Shown: piece by piece, positions 54,376 to 63,581 of the stretch | Numbering within the stretch: the stretch's first letter is position 1 | Layout of the letters: each line of letters opens with the position of its first letter | DNA from: Spirosoma linguale DSM 74 | Lineage (GTDB): Bacteria; Bacteroidota; Bacteroidia; Cytophagales; Spirosomataceae | NCBI GenBank assembly: GCA_000024525.1 | Contig: CP001769.1 | Coordinates: 2,590,001 to 2,654,000 of the forward strand | Length of the DNA stretch: 64,000 bases | Direction: 5' to 3' | Translations under genes and position numbers: made by a program | The notes under the pieces: model-generated | Seen by the model: the letters and a program-made list of their open reading frames with translations, nothing else | Told to the model about the DNA's origin: nothing | The model's database searches: none

Positions 54376-56071
54376 GTGGCTGTTGCACAACTCTGCCAGT
54401 GCCTAAAACTGCATGATAGATGGAGTTTTTGTACCTTCAGCTATCTATGCAAGGCAGAAAACACGACCGCGAAAAACTCATCACCTCTTTCCACCTTTCC
54501 AGCCGCATTCCGAAAGATAATTTCTACCGTCGGCTGAAGGAGACGCTCGATCTGACGTTCCTGTATGAACACACCGAAGCCTGTTATGGCTCGACAGGCA
54601 ATCCCTCGATTGACCCAGTTGTCTTCTTCAAGTTCATGCTCATCAGCTACCTGGAGAATATTACCTCTGACCGTAAGCTGATTGAGCACTGCTCCATGCG
54701 CATGGATATGCTGTATTTCCTGGGCTACAACATTGATGAACCGCTTCCCTGGCACTCTACGTTGAGCCGTACCCGTCAACTTTACCCAGAAGCACTTTTT
54801 GAGCTACTATTTGACAAGGTATTCAGCCTGTGCGTGGCCAATAATATGGTAGCTGGTCGGCGAGTAGCTATCGACTCAGCCCCTGTCAAAGCCAATGCGT
54901 CGATGGAACGACTGCTCGAAAAACAACCTAATCTACCTGGTCCCAGGCTGGTCCAGTCGGCGGAGGATCAGCCCGGGACTTCCATAGCTACCCTCAGTCC
55001 CCGGCAAGCTGCGCCAGTGATTACCGCTGCCGATCATCAGCTAAGACAGTTAAAAAAGCGCCAGCAAAACTTGAAGCATGCACCAACAACGCTAGGAGCT
55101 GGCAACGAAAAGGCAAAGTTATTGAGTAACAAAACCCATTACAGTCCTGCCGATCCCGATGCTCGTATTTCGATCAAGCCGGGTAAAGCCCGCAAACTCA
55201 ACTACAATTGCAGCTTGGCAGTGGATACCGCTCAAGGGGTCATCAGTCATGTGCAGGCCGATTTTGCCGATGGTCGGGATAGCCAGTCGCTACCCGATAT
55301 TACGCTGAAGCTTCAGCAGCGGTTGGCCAATAATGAACTGCGTCTAGAGGAGATACTGGCTGATTCTGGGTACTCCAATGGGAGTAACTACGCCTTGCTG
55401 GAGCAATGGAATATCACGGCCGGGCCGCCGGTGCGGATGGATACCCGTCTTCGGCCAATACAAGCCCCAAATCGAAGGCTTTCCCTATGCCCCTGAAAGC
55501 GATCACTTTACCTGCTCGCAGGGTAAGCGTTTAGTGTTTAAGACGTTTGACAAGACCGCGGATGGCGGCTGGCTAAAAGTCTACCGGGCGGATTATCAAG
55601 ACTGCCGACAATGCCCACTCAAACCCACCTGTGTGCCCAAGAGTCAGTGTCGACAGATTACTCGGACGGCCTATGATCCCTTTTATCGGCGAGCTTTGGC
55701 GCGTCAGCAAAGTCGGCGAGGCAAGCGTATGAAACGGCTTCGCCACCAGACGGTTGAGCCGGTCTTAGGGAGTTTAGTGGAGCACTACGGCATACGCAAA
55801 CTAAATGTACGCGGCAAAGCCGGGGCTCACAAGGTGATGCTAATGGCGGCTATTGCCTTCAATCTGAAGAAGTATATGAAGTTCACGCCCAAGTCTATTG
55901 TCAGCCAGGCCATAGCCCTAAAGGTGGACTGGTCATTGGCTTCTGGGGACACTTTTCTGGGCTTTGGCGTGCTTTTTCTCAACTAAGCAGGGTAGACAAT
56001 GGTAGAAAATCTCATTCGCCAATTCAGCCGCTGAAAAATCGATGTTGGAAGCAGAGTTGTGCAACAGCCAC
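54376..56071 (+). mobile_element. IS1182-family element, copy B, 1696 bp
   Basis: Same length and same encoded proteins as copy A, in the opposite orientation. Ends GTGGCTGTTGCACAACTCTG and its complement. Flanks are GCTG (54372-54375) on the left and GAGC (56072-56075) on the right. They do not repeat each other, but they are the complements of, respectively, the left (CAGC) and right (GCTC) flanks of copy A. Confidence 0.92.
54420..55986 (+). CDS. IS1182 transposase in two overlapping frames (copy B)
   Basis: Identical in translation to copy A: 358-residue first frame (54420-55496) and 202-residue second frame (55378-55986), the second in the +1 frame relative to the first. The DUF772 part and two catalytic Asp lie in the first, the Cys cluster and Glu in the second. 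The frames would have to join between about 55410 and 55450. IS1182 transposases are normally one frame of about 450-550 residues, so the joined size is normal. Confidence 0.85.
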
Positions 56072-56092
56072 GAGCGTTTGGCGAGACAAACA
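56072..56092 (-). repeat. 5' part of a dispersed repeat beside IS copy B
   Basis: GAGCGTTTGGCGAGAC read on the - strand is GTCTCGCCAAACGCTC, the beginning of a repeat. It completes the half at 36173-36215 when the block between the ISs is flipped. Confidence 0.75.
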
Positions 56093-56095
56093 ATT

Positions 56096-57001
56096 CTAAT
56101 TCAAACCACGATACTCAATCGGCGAAACTCCCGCTTTTTGTTTGAAGAACCGGGTAAAATGCTGGGGATACTTGAACCCTAGTTCATAGGCTATTTGGCT
56201 CACCGATTTACTGGTGTCGAACAGCCGCTCTTTCGCCAGGTCAATCAGATGCAGTTGGATGAATTCCAGGGCCGACTTTCCAGTTTCCTTCTTGATCAGA
56301 TCGCCGAAGTAATTGGGCGATAAGTTCAGCTTCTGGGCGAAGTAGGCGACGGTAGGGATGCCTTCTGTACCTAACTTTTCTCCGAATAAATACTCGTTTA
56401 GTTTCACTTCGAATTGTTCCATGATGCCGTGATGAGCGTGCTCCCGGGTGATGAATTGGCGATCATAAAAGCGCAGACAGTATTTTAAGAGCAACTCCAG
56501 GTTCGCCACGATCAGCTGCTTACTGTGGCGATCAATGTTTTGGCTGATTTCGCCCGTTATATTATTAAAGCAAGTCGTCACGACGGCTCTTTCTTTGTCG
56601 GAAAGATGCAGGGCCTCATGGGACTGGTAACTGAAAAACGAATAGTCGTGGATCTGTTTACCCAGCATGGTGCCTTTAATCAGGTCGGGATGAAAAACCA
56701 GGGCCTTCCCATACGGTTGATGCGGTTCACCTTCCGGCTCATTCGTTATAGTCTGTCCAGGCCCAAAAAAGACCATAGTTCCTTCGGCATAATCATAATA
56801 CTGGTTGCCGTACCGAATATCACCGCAGTTCGTCTCTTTGATAATAATGGCGAAAAGGCTGAGCGTAAACTTCTCCCGCAGAAGGAGCTTCGACTGATTA
56901 AAATCAACCAGACTGATGAGCGGATGCTGGGTTCGATTATTGAACTTGTCCGCAAATTTTTTGATCGTGTCGTAGTGGATCATTGGCTCTGTTTTGGTCA
57001 A
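56096..57001 (-). CDS. AraC family transcriptional regulator
   Basis: 301 residues: an N-terminal cupin-like sensing domain (YDYAEGTMVFFGPGQTIT, ALVFHPDLIKGT) and a C-terminal AraC domain (VAYFAQKLNLSPNYFGDLIKKETGKSALEFIQLHLIDLAKERL, VSQIAYELGFKYPQHFTRFFKQKAGVSPIEYR). ATG 56983 is an alternative start. The gene reads away from the oxidoreductase cluster. AraC proteins of this form commonly sit beside inducible oxidoreductase operons and respond to their substrate or product. Confidence 0.87.
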   Translation of the reverse strand: MTKTEPMIHYDTIKKFADKFNNRTQHPLISLVDFNQSKLLLREKFTLSLFAIIIKETNCGDIRYGNQYYDYAEGTMVFFGPGQTITNEPEGEPHQPYGKALVFHPDLIKGTMLGKQIHDYSFFSYQSHEALHLSDKERAVVTTCFNNITGEISQNIDRHSKQLIVANLELLLKYCLRFYDRQFITREHAHHGIMEQFEVKLNEYLFGEKLGTEGIPTVAYFAQKLNLSPNYFGDLIKKETGKSALEFIQLHLIDLAKERLFDTSKSVSQIAYELGFKYPQHFTRFFKQKAGVSPIEYRGLN

Positions 57002-57195
57002 ATCTATGAACGAAAATCGGGCTGCTGTAGACTACCTGTAAAAGTGGTAGGTAAAACCGTAAAATGTATAAAATAGCGGATGTTGGCTCTAGGTACCTTT
57101 GCACCGTACCGAATGAACTGTTTCGCAAACAACTGTCAATGAAGCTACCGGGTGATTTGACAGCTCGTTTAGGAAACTTCATTCTAGCCAACGCT

Positions 57196-57693
57196 ATGAA
57201 ACAAACCCAGATGCTGCTACTGCCTTTACTACTGGGATTCCTCAGTACCCTGGCTTGTACAACCGACGATCCGATGAACCTGGAGAACCCCATTCCGCCA
57301 GCCGGTAACACCGCGGCCACCAACCCTGGCAATCCGAATCGTTCTAATCGGTTACGTATTCGGATTGGCACCGACACGTTCACGGCGACCTTACTGGATA
57401 ACCCGTCTGTAGAGGCTTTCAAAGCGCGGTTACCGCTAACGATCGTTATGAAGGAGCTCAACGGCAACGAAAAGTTTGTGGATCTGCCTACCAGCTTGCC
57501 CACCAGTGCCTCTAATCCCGGCGCCATTCAGGCGGGAGATCTGATGCTTTACGGTTCCAGCACCCTGGTACTCTTTTACGAAACGTTCCAGACCTCGTAT
57601 AGGTACACCAAGCTCGGACGGATCGAAAATTCGACGGGGCTGGCAGCGGCCTTAGGTACGGCCAAAATAACCGTCACCTTTGAGTTGGAATAA
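57196..57693 (+). CDS. cyclophilin-like-fold lipoprotein
   Basis: 165 residues from ATG 57196. Lipoprotein signal MLLLPLLLGFLSTLACTTD with the lipidated Cys in LAC. The mature part matches the small cyclophilin-like fold family: RLRIRIGTDTFTATLLDNPSVEAFKARLPLTIVM, FVDLPTSLPT, GDLMLYGSSTLVLFYETF, TKLGRIENSTGLAAALG. Members often accompany oxidoreductase genes in Bacteroidota; no enzymatic activity can be assigned. It may be the first gene of the cluster that follows 245 bp later. Confidence 0.8.
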   Translation: MKQTQMLLLPLLLGFLSTLACTTDDPMNLENPIPPAGNTAATNPGNPNRSNRLRIRIGTDTFTATLLDNPSVEAFKARLPLTIVMKELNGNEKFVDLPTSLPTSASNPGAIQAGDLMLYGSSTLVLFYETFQTSYRYTKLGRIENSTGLAAALGTAKITVTFELE

Positions 57694-57938
57694 GCCTATT
57701 CGTTCCCCAAACAACAAACCAATGAAATGACTAGCCATCCGAATGCTCGCCTTTCTACTGATCGTTCAGCTGGCATTCAGTCAACATGTACCCGCACAAA
57801 GCTGTAATTTCCATGAAACAAGCAGTGGTTTTAGTATAGGTTTCAATCTGTAAAGTATCCAACTTCATACTTGGCACCCCAAGTATGTTGGCTTGTTTAA
57901 ACGAACCAATACTAATTAACCCCATAAACGGTAATACA

Positions 57939-58577
57939 ATGGAAGAGTCAAACGAGTCGATGATTACCCGGCGCGAAATGATTGCGGGAACGACGGCTGC
58001 CGTTGCCGCCATTGCCCTGTTGAACGTGATGGGCACCCAAGCTGCCCCCCAAACGGGTCCACTCTCACTGGCAAAAGTGTCGTTTACGGTGAATGGCAAA
58101 ACCTACCACCTGGAAATGGACACCCGGACGACCCTGCTCGATGCCCTGCGGGAACACCTCCACTTTACGGGCACTAAAAAAGGCTGCGACCACGGGCAGT
58201 GTGGCGCGTGTACGGTACTGGTTAATAACCAGCGGATCAATGCCTGCCTATCCCTGGCCCTTCAGCATCAGGGCGACGCCATTACCACCATTGAGGGCTT
58301 AGGAACACCCGACAAACTACACCCCATGCAGGCAGCTTTTATCAAGCACGACGGCTATCAGTGCGGGTATTGCACGCCAGGGCAGATTTGCTCGGCCGTT
58401 GGGGTGCTCAACGAAATCAAGGCAGGCATACCCAGCCACGTCAGTGCCAGTCTGCTGGAGAAACCACAGGTTACTAACCTGGAACTGCGTGAACGGATGA
58501 GCGGCAATATTTGCCGGTGCGGGGCCTACTCCAATATTGCCGAAGCGATGAGCGAAGTGGCCGAAAAGCAAGGGTAA
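57939..58577 (+). CDS. paoA: aldehyde oxidoreductase iron-sulfur subunit (PaoA-like)
   Basis: 212 residues from ATG 57939. A twin-arginine signal (ITRREMIAGTTAAVAAIALL) indicates export in folded form. Two 2Fe-2S sites: plant-type GCDHGQCGACTVLVNNQRINAC and C-terminal CGYCTPGQIC...GNICRCGAYSN. It passes electrons from the molybdenum site to the FAD subunit. It heads a three-gene operon in the order FeS, FAD, Mo, as in periplasmic PaoABC. Confidence 0.93.
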   Translation: MEESNESMITRREMIAGTTAAVAAIALLNVMGTQAAPQTGPLSLAKVSFTVNGKTYHLEMDTRTTLLDALREHLHFTGTKKGCDHGQCGACTVLVNNQRINACLSLALQHQGDAITTIEGLGTPDKLHPMQAAFIKHDGYQCGYCTPGQICSAVGVLNEIKAGIPSHVSASLLEKPQVTNLELRERMSGNICRCGAYSNIAEAMSEVAEKQG

Positions 58578-58637
58578 ATCACCGGCTCACTCCCGATCTT
58601 CATCGATCCGTAGCCAGCAGTCAATCAACAAAGGCTT

Positions 58638-59588
58638 ATGAAAACATTCACGTACGAGCGGGTGAGTACACCCGCCGAAGCTGCGGCAGCCTCAACCCGA
58701 ACGCCGGGGTCTAAATTCCTGGCCGGAGGTACTAATCTGCTCGATTTGATGAAACTGGAGATAGAAGCCCCGGTACACCTCATCGATATTGGCAAAATTG
58801 GCCTGAACAAAATAGAATCAACCCCGGCTGGCGGGCTACGCATTGGTGCCCTGGTCAGCAACACCGATCTGGCCGCTCACCCCCTCGTGCGCCGGGATTA
58901 CGGTCTTTTATCGCGGGCACTGCTGGCGGGTGCATCGGGGCAGTTGCGCAACAAAGCCACCACGGCCGGTAACCTGCTCCAACGTACCCGCTGCCCGTAT
59001 TTTTACGACACCAACCAGCTTTGCAACAAACGCGTGCCCGGCAGCGGCTGCGCGGCCATTGCCGGATTCAGCCGTCAGCTCGGCATCATTGGCACCAGTA
59101 CGTCGTGCATCGCGACCTATCCGGGTGACATGGCCGTGGCTATGCGTGCCCTGGATGCACGTGTCGAAACTATCAACCCCAACGGTGCCAAACGCACCCT
59201 TTCGCTGGACCAGCTTTACCGCCTGCCGGATCAGACGCCACACCTGGAAACGACACTGGAGAAGAACGAACTGATTACGGCGATACTGTTGCCCCCACCC
59301 GTGGGAGGAGTGCAGATCTACCACAAAGTGCGCGACCGCAGTTCCTATGCCTTTGCCCTGGTCTCGGTTGCGGCTATTCTCCAGAAAAATGGCACCGGCC
59401 ATGTAGCCATTGGGGGGATAGCCCCCCGGCCCTGGCGGGTTGAGACGGCCGAGCCGCTGCTGCCGTCAGGCGCGAAGACGTTTACCGCCCAACTGCTGAA
59501 AGGAGCCCGCCCCACGAAGGAAAACGAGTATAAGCTAGCCCTGGTCGAACGTACCTTGGCGGCCGTTTTAGACGAAGCCAACCACTGA
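58638..59588 (+). CDS. paoB: aldehyde oxidoreductase FAD subunit (PaoB-like)
   Basis: 316 residues. FAD-binding elements: [16 protein letters not shown] near the start, [24 protein letters not shown], and the Cys cluster [20 protein letters not shown], which in PaoB holds an additional 4Fe-4S centre. The CO-dehydrogenase flavoprotein C-terminal domain ends in LAAVLDEAN. It sits 60 bp after the FeS subunit; the stop is 1 bp before the start of the Mo subunit, so translation is coupled. Confidence 0.93.
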   Translation: MKTFTYERVSTPAEAAAASTRTPGSKFLAGGTNLLDLMKLEIEAPVHLIDIGKIGLNKIESTPAGGLRIGALVSNTDLAAHPLVRRDYGLLSRALLAGASGQLRNKATTAGNLLQRTRCPYFYDTNQLCNKRVPGSGCAAIAGFSRQLGIIGTSTSCIATYPGDMAVAMRALDARVETINPNGAKRTLSLDQLYRLPDQTPHLETTLEKNELITAILLPPPVGGVQIYHKVRDRSSYAFALVSVAAILQKNGTGHVAIGGIAPRPWRVETAEPLLPSGAKTFTAQLLKGARPTKENEYKLALVERTLAAVLDEANH

Positions 59589-59589
59589 C

Positions 59590-61800
59590 ATGAAATTTGA
59601 AACGCCTGCAGGAGCCAACCCAATCGACCAGCTTAAGGTCATTGGCAGACCAACGGACCGCATCGAAGGCCCGTTGAAAACAACGGGAACGGCTACATAC
59701 GCCTATGAATACAACGACGCTGTAGCGAATCCCGCGTATGGGTACGTCGTGGGCGCAGCTATTGCTAAAGGACGGATCAAGTCCATTGATCAGTCAAAGG
59801 CTAAGGCCGCGCCCGGTGTGCTGGCGATCGTAACAGCCGCCACTGCCGGACCCCTCAAGACGGGTCAATTTTACGTCGACAAGCTGCTGGCCGGACCCGA
59901 CATCGACCATTATCATCAGGCGGTCGCCGTGGTGGTGGCCGAGACTTTTGAGCAAGCCCGTGCGGCAGCTTCACTGCTGAAAATAAGCTATACCAAAACC
60001 AAAGGAGCGTTCGATTTGGCAGCCGCTAAAGACTCGGCACCCCTTATCAAGCCGGGTCCGTTCAGTCCACCCCCGACAACGAACGTGGGGAATTTTGAGG
60101 GGGCATTTGCGTCGGCCCCGGTCAAGCTGGATGAAACCTATACTACCCCCGACCAGACCCATGCCATGATGGAGCCTCACGCGACAATCGCCAAATGGGA
60201 CGGGGATAAACTGACGTGCTGGGCATCCATTCAACAGATAAACTGGGGCGTTCGGGACATCGCTACGGTGCTGGGCATTCCGAAGGAGAATATTCGGCTT
60301 ATATCGGCCTTTATCGGTGGCGGCTTTGGTGGTAAAGGTACCGTACTGTCCGACATCATCGCGGCTGCGCTGGCGGCACGGGCTGCGGGTCGACCGGTAA
60401 AAGTAACCCTGCCCCGGCCGCTGATTGCCAATAACACGACTCACCGTCCCGCCACGATCCAACGCATTCGAATCGGGGCCACCCCCGACGGAACCATCAC
60501 CGCTATCGGTCACGAAAGCTGGTCGGGTAATCTGCCCGGCGGAATATCCGAAACGGCCACCGCATCGACCCGGCTGCTGTACGCGGGGGCCAATCGGTTC
60601 ACGCAGCTTCGGATGGCGGTGCTTGATCTGGCCGAAGGAAGTGCTATGCGCGCACCAGGGGAAGCGACGGGCATGATGGCCATGGAAATTGCCATGGATG
60701 AGATGGCCGAAAAACTGAACATGGACCCGGTGACCTTCCGCATTAAAAACGATACCCAGGAAGATCCCGAAAAACCCGGCCGCAAATTTTCGTCCCGTAA
60801 ACTGGTCGAATGCCTGCAAACAGGGGCTGAGCAGTTTGGCTGGAACAAGCGGCAGGCCAAACCCGGCTCCGTCCGGGAGGGTCAATGGCTAATCGGGATG
60901 GGCGTGGCGTCGGCCATCCGGGGAGCACCCGTCATGAAGTCGGCGGCCCGCGTACGGCTGAGCCGGGAAGGCATCGTTACGGTCGAAACCGACATGACCG
61001 ATATCGGAACGGGTAGTTACACCATTATTGGGCAAACGGCCGCTGAGATGATGGGCGTCACGTTGGACAACGTGGTGGTCAAACTGGGTGATTCGACCTT
61101 TCCCGAATCACCCGGCTCGGGTGGACAGTGGGGCGCGGCCTCCGCTACGTCGGGCGTTTATGCGGCCTGCGTCAAGTTGCGCGAAGCTGTGGCTAATTCG
61201 CTGGGCATCAGCATCGAGGGGGCCGAGTTCATCGATGGACAGGTCCGGGCGGGCAACCGCAGCTATCCGCTGGGCGACGCAGCCAAAGCCGCCGAACTGG
61301 TCGTCCAAGACGAAATGACCTATGGGACCCTTTCTAAGGAGTACGCGCAGGATACCTTCGGGGCTCATTTCGTGGAAGTGGGCGTGAATAGCTATACCGG
61401 GGTGATCCGCATCCGGCGAATGCTGGCCGTTTGTCATGCCGGGCGTATTCTGAATCCCAAAGCCGCCCGCAGTCAGGTGATCGGCGCCATGACGATGGGC
61501 GTGGGCGCAGCCCTGATGGAAGAACTGGTGGTGGATAAGCAGGTTGGTTTCTTTGTCAACCACGATCTGGCAGGCTACGAGGTACCGGTTCATGCCGACA
61601 TTCCGCATCAGGAAGTCATTCTGCTCGATGATGTTGACCCCACCATGTCGCCCATGAAAGCTAAAGGTATTGGTGAGTTGGGACTGGTAGGTGTAGCCGC
61701 AGCGGTTGCCAACGCCGTCTATAACGCCACGGGCATCCGGGTTCGCGAGTACCCCATCACCCTCGACAAGCTGATCGATAAACTCAGCATCAATGGGTAA
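59590..61800 (+). CDS. paoC: aldehyde oxidoreductase molybdopterin subunit (PaoC-like)
   Basis: 736 residues. Motifs of the xanthine oxidase family: FIGGGFGGKG (pterin-binding loop), MRAPGEATGMMAMEIAMDEMA, GQTAAEMMGV, and the catalytic Glu in KGIGELGLVGVAAAVANAV. No signal peptide, consistent with export as a complex through the Tat signal of the small subunit. The enzyme oxidises aldehydes or N-heterocycles to acids or hydroxylated products. In E. coli, PaoABC oxidises aromatic aldehydes; the present substrate is unproven. Confidence 0.94.
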   Translation: MKFETPAGANPIDQLKVIGRPTDRIEGPLKTTGTATYAYEYNDAVANPAYGYVVGAAIAKGRIKSIDQSKAKAAPGVLAIVTAATAGPLKTGQFYVDKLLAGPDIDHYHQAVAVVVAETFEQARAAASLLKISYTKTKGAFDLAAAKDSAPLIKPGPFSPPPTTNVGNFEGAFASAPVKLDETYTTPDQTHAMMEPHATIAKWDGDKLTCWASIQQINWGVRDIATVLGIPKENIRLISAFIGGGFGGKGTVLSDIIAAALAARAAGRPVKVTLPRPLIANNTTHRPATIQRIRIGATPDGTITAIGHESWSGNLPGGISETATASTRLLYAGANRFTQLRMAVLDLAEGSAMRAPGEATGMMAMEIAMDEMAEKLNMDPVTFRIKNDTQEDPEKPGRKFSSRKLVECLQTGAEQFGWNKRQAKPGSVREGQWLIGMGVASAIRGAPVMKSAARVRLSREGIVTVETDMTDIGTGSYTIIGQTAAEMMGVTLDNVVVKLGDSTFPESPGSGGQWGAASATSGVYAACVKLREAVANSLGISIEGAEFIDGQVRAGNRSYPLGDAAKAAELVVQDEMTYGTLSKEYAQDTFGAHFVEVGVNSYTGVIRIRRMLAVCHAGRILNPKAARSQVIGAMTMGVGAALMEELVVDKQVGFFVNHDLAGYEVPVHADIPHQEVILLDDVDPTMSPMKAKGIGELGLVGVAAAVANAVYNATGIRVREYPITLDKLIDKLSING

Positions 61801-61864
61801 CTAAGAAATCAATAGAGACCATCTTTTATAAAAAGTAAGCGTAAAACCCTGAACCATTATTCCG

Positions 61865-63526
61865 ATGAACCCCCTGGACCGACGAGATTTTTTAACCCGA
61901 ATGACCCTGGCTGCGGCCGCCCTCTCACTTCCTCATTACGGATTTTCGTCCATTGGCCGGGCCGATGACTTTGTCACCACAGACACTACGTATGGTCGGC
62001 TGCGGGGAGCCCGAAAGGATGGCGTAAACCTGTTTAAAGGAATACCCTATGGCGGCAGAATTTCTGGTGATCGCCGGTTTCGGCGACCCGCTACCCTCGA
62101 ACCGTGGACCGGCGTTCGGGATGCGCTTGAGTTCGGTGCACCGGCCATGCAGGGGCCACGCCGGAACGAACCCGCTCCTTCGGAAGACTGTCTGTTTCTG
62201 AACGTCTGGACACCAGCTAACGATAGTAAGAAACGGCCTGTGATGTTTTACAGCCACGGTGGTGGATTTGTGGGTGGCTCTGGCGCCGCAGGGGGCCAGG
62301 ACGGGTCAAATCTGGCCCGTAATTTTGATGTGGTCGTCGTGGAGACGAACCACCGGCTGGGGCTCTTAGGCTTTCTGTATCTGGACGAACTAGCGGGTTC
62401 AGACTATGCCGGTTCGGGCAACATGGGAATGTTCGACATTGTGGATGGACTGAAATGGGTGCATGATAATATCGCCCAGTTTGGGGGCGATCCCAATAAC
62501 GTAATGATCTGGGGCGAATCGGGCGGGGGTGCTAAAACCTCCTGTTTGTATGCCATGCCTTCGGCCGCGCCTTACTTTAACAAAGCCTCTATCGAGAGCG
62601 GACCGGGGGTTCGGATGGCTTCCAAAGAGATAGCCGCTGAAACGACAGCCATGCTGTTCAGAGAGCTAAACATCGCCCCGAAAAACTGGCGCAAACTGCT
62701 GGACATACCGGCGGCTGATCTACTGGCGATGCAGGCCAAGCTACCGTTTGCTCCCCCTTTTCAGGAGAAAAACAATAAGAAGTCCCTCATGGAGCGCAGG
62801 GCGGGCGGTTTTGGACCGGTTGTCGATGGCGTTGCCCTACCTCACAACCCCTTCGATCCAACGGCACCGACTATCTCCCGTGACAAACCCCTGTTAGTTG
62901 GCTGGAATGAGGACGAATTCACGTTCTTCGCCTGGGAGCGTAAGGATACTGAATTTGCCAAACTGACGTTTGAAACCTTACCCAAACAGCTGGAAACACA
63001 ATTTGGTGAGAATACCCCCCAAATTATCGAGACCTACCGCAAAGCGAATCCCAACGCGACGGCACCGGATATTTTTATTGCCGTATCGTCCATTACCATG
63101 ATGGGGCTGGGATCGGTCGACATTGCCGAAAAGAAAGTCAAGCAGGGTGGAGCACCGGTGTATCTGTACAATTTCGGCTATAAGTCAGAAAAGAAAATTC
63201 CCGGTACCGACTATGCCATGGGCACGCCCCATGCGATGGATATTTCATTCAAGTTCAACAATGAAATTCCCCCGCGCGACGGATCAGCCCCGAAAGAAAG
63301 CTTCTTCGGCGGCAACCGCCCCGAACGGTTTACGGCCTCTCACCACTTTGCCGAACTCTGGACCACCTTCGCTCGCACGGGCAAACCGGCTGCCAAAGAC
63401 GTACCGGCCTGGCCCGCCTACAACCTCAAAGACCGGCCCACCATGCGGATCGACACGACCTGCGAAGTAATTGATAACCGCTTTAGTCAGGAGTTGGCTA
63501 TGTGGCGCTCGATCGGTAAAGTCTGA
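61865..63526 (+). CDS. type-B carboxylesterase, Tat-exported
   Basis: 553 residues. The start carries a twin-arginine signal (LDRRDFLTRMTLAAAALSLP). Carboxylesterase motifs: EDCLFLNVWTP, oxyanion YSHGGGFVGGSG, nucleophile in GESGGGAKTS, and His in MGTPHAMDISF. Length is typical. It lies 64 bp after the molybdenum subunit. An esterase releasing an alcohol or acid, next to an alcohol-type dehydrogenase and an aldehyde oxidoreductase, suggests a route ester to alcohol to aldehyde to acid. Confidence 0.9.
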   Translation: MNPLDRRDFLTRMTLAAAALSLPHYGFSSIGRADDFVTTDTTYGRLRGARKDGVNLFKGIPYGGRISGDRRFRRPATLEPWTGVRDALEFGAPAMQGPRRNEPAPSEDCLFLNVWTPANDSKKRPVMFYSHGGGFVGGSGAAGGQDGSNLARNFDVVVVETNHRLGLLGFLYLDELAGSDYAGSGNMGMFDIVDGLKWVHDNIAQFGGDPNNVMIWGESGGGAKTSCLYAMPSAAPYFNKASIESGPGVRMASKEIAAETTAMLFRELNIAPKNWRKLLDIPAADLLAMQAKLPFAPPFQEKNNKKSLMERRAGGFGPVVDGVALPHNPFDPTAPTISRDKPLLVGWNEDEFTFFAWERKDTEFAKLTFETLPKQLETQFGENTPQIIETYRKANPNATAPDIFIAVSSITMMGLGSVDIAEKKVKQGGAPVYLYNFGYKSEKKIPGTDYAMGTPHAMDISFKFNNEIPPRDGSAPKESFFGGNRPERFTASHHFAELWTTFARTGKPAAKDVPAWPAYNLKDRPTMRIDTTCEVIDNRFSQELAMWRSIGKV

Positions 63527-63581
63527 AGCTAACTTCTTTCCATAACATGCATCAACCCTAAAAATTAACTACTAACGACTG

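Noticed and set aside
34477..56071. Composite transposon bounded by two IS1182-type copies
   Set aside because: Outer flanks are CAGC and GAGC, not a direct repeat. The crosswise match and the rejoined repeat fit an inversion instead.
57064..57195. Longer start for the cyclophilin-like lipoprotein
   Set aside because: The extension has no domain, while the lipoprotein signal begins exactly at ATG 57196.
59971..60885. 304-residue frame opposite the molybdenum subunit
   Set aside because: Shadow frame of a high-GC, well-conserved gene; no family features.
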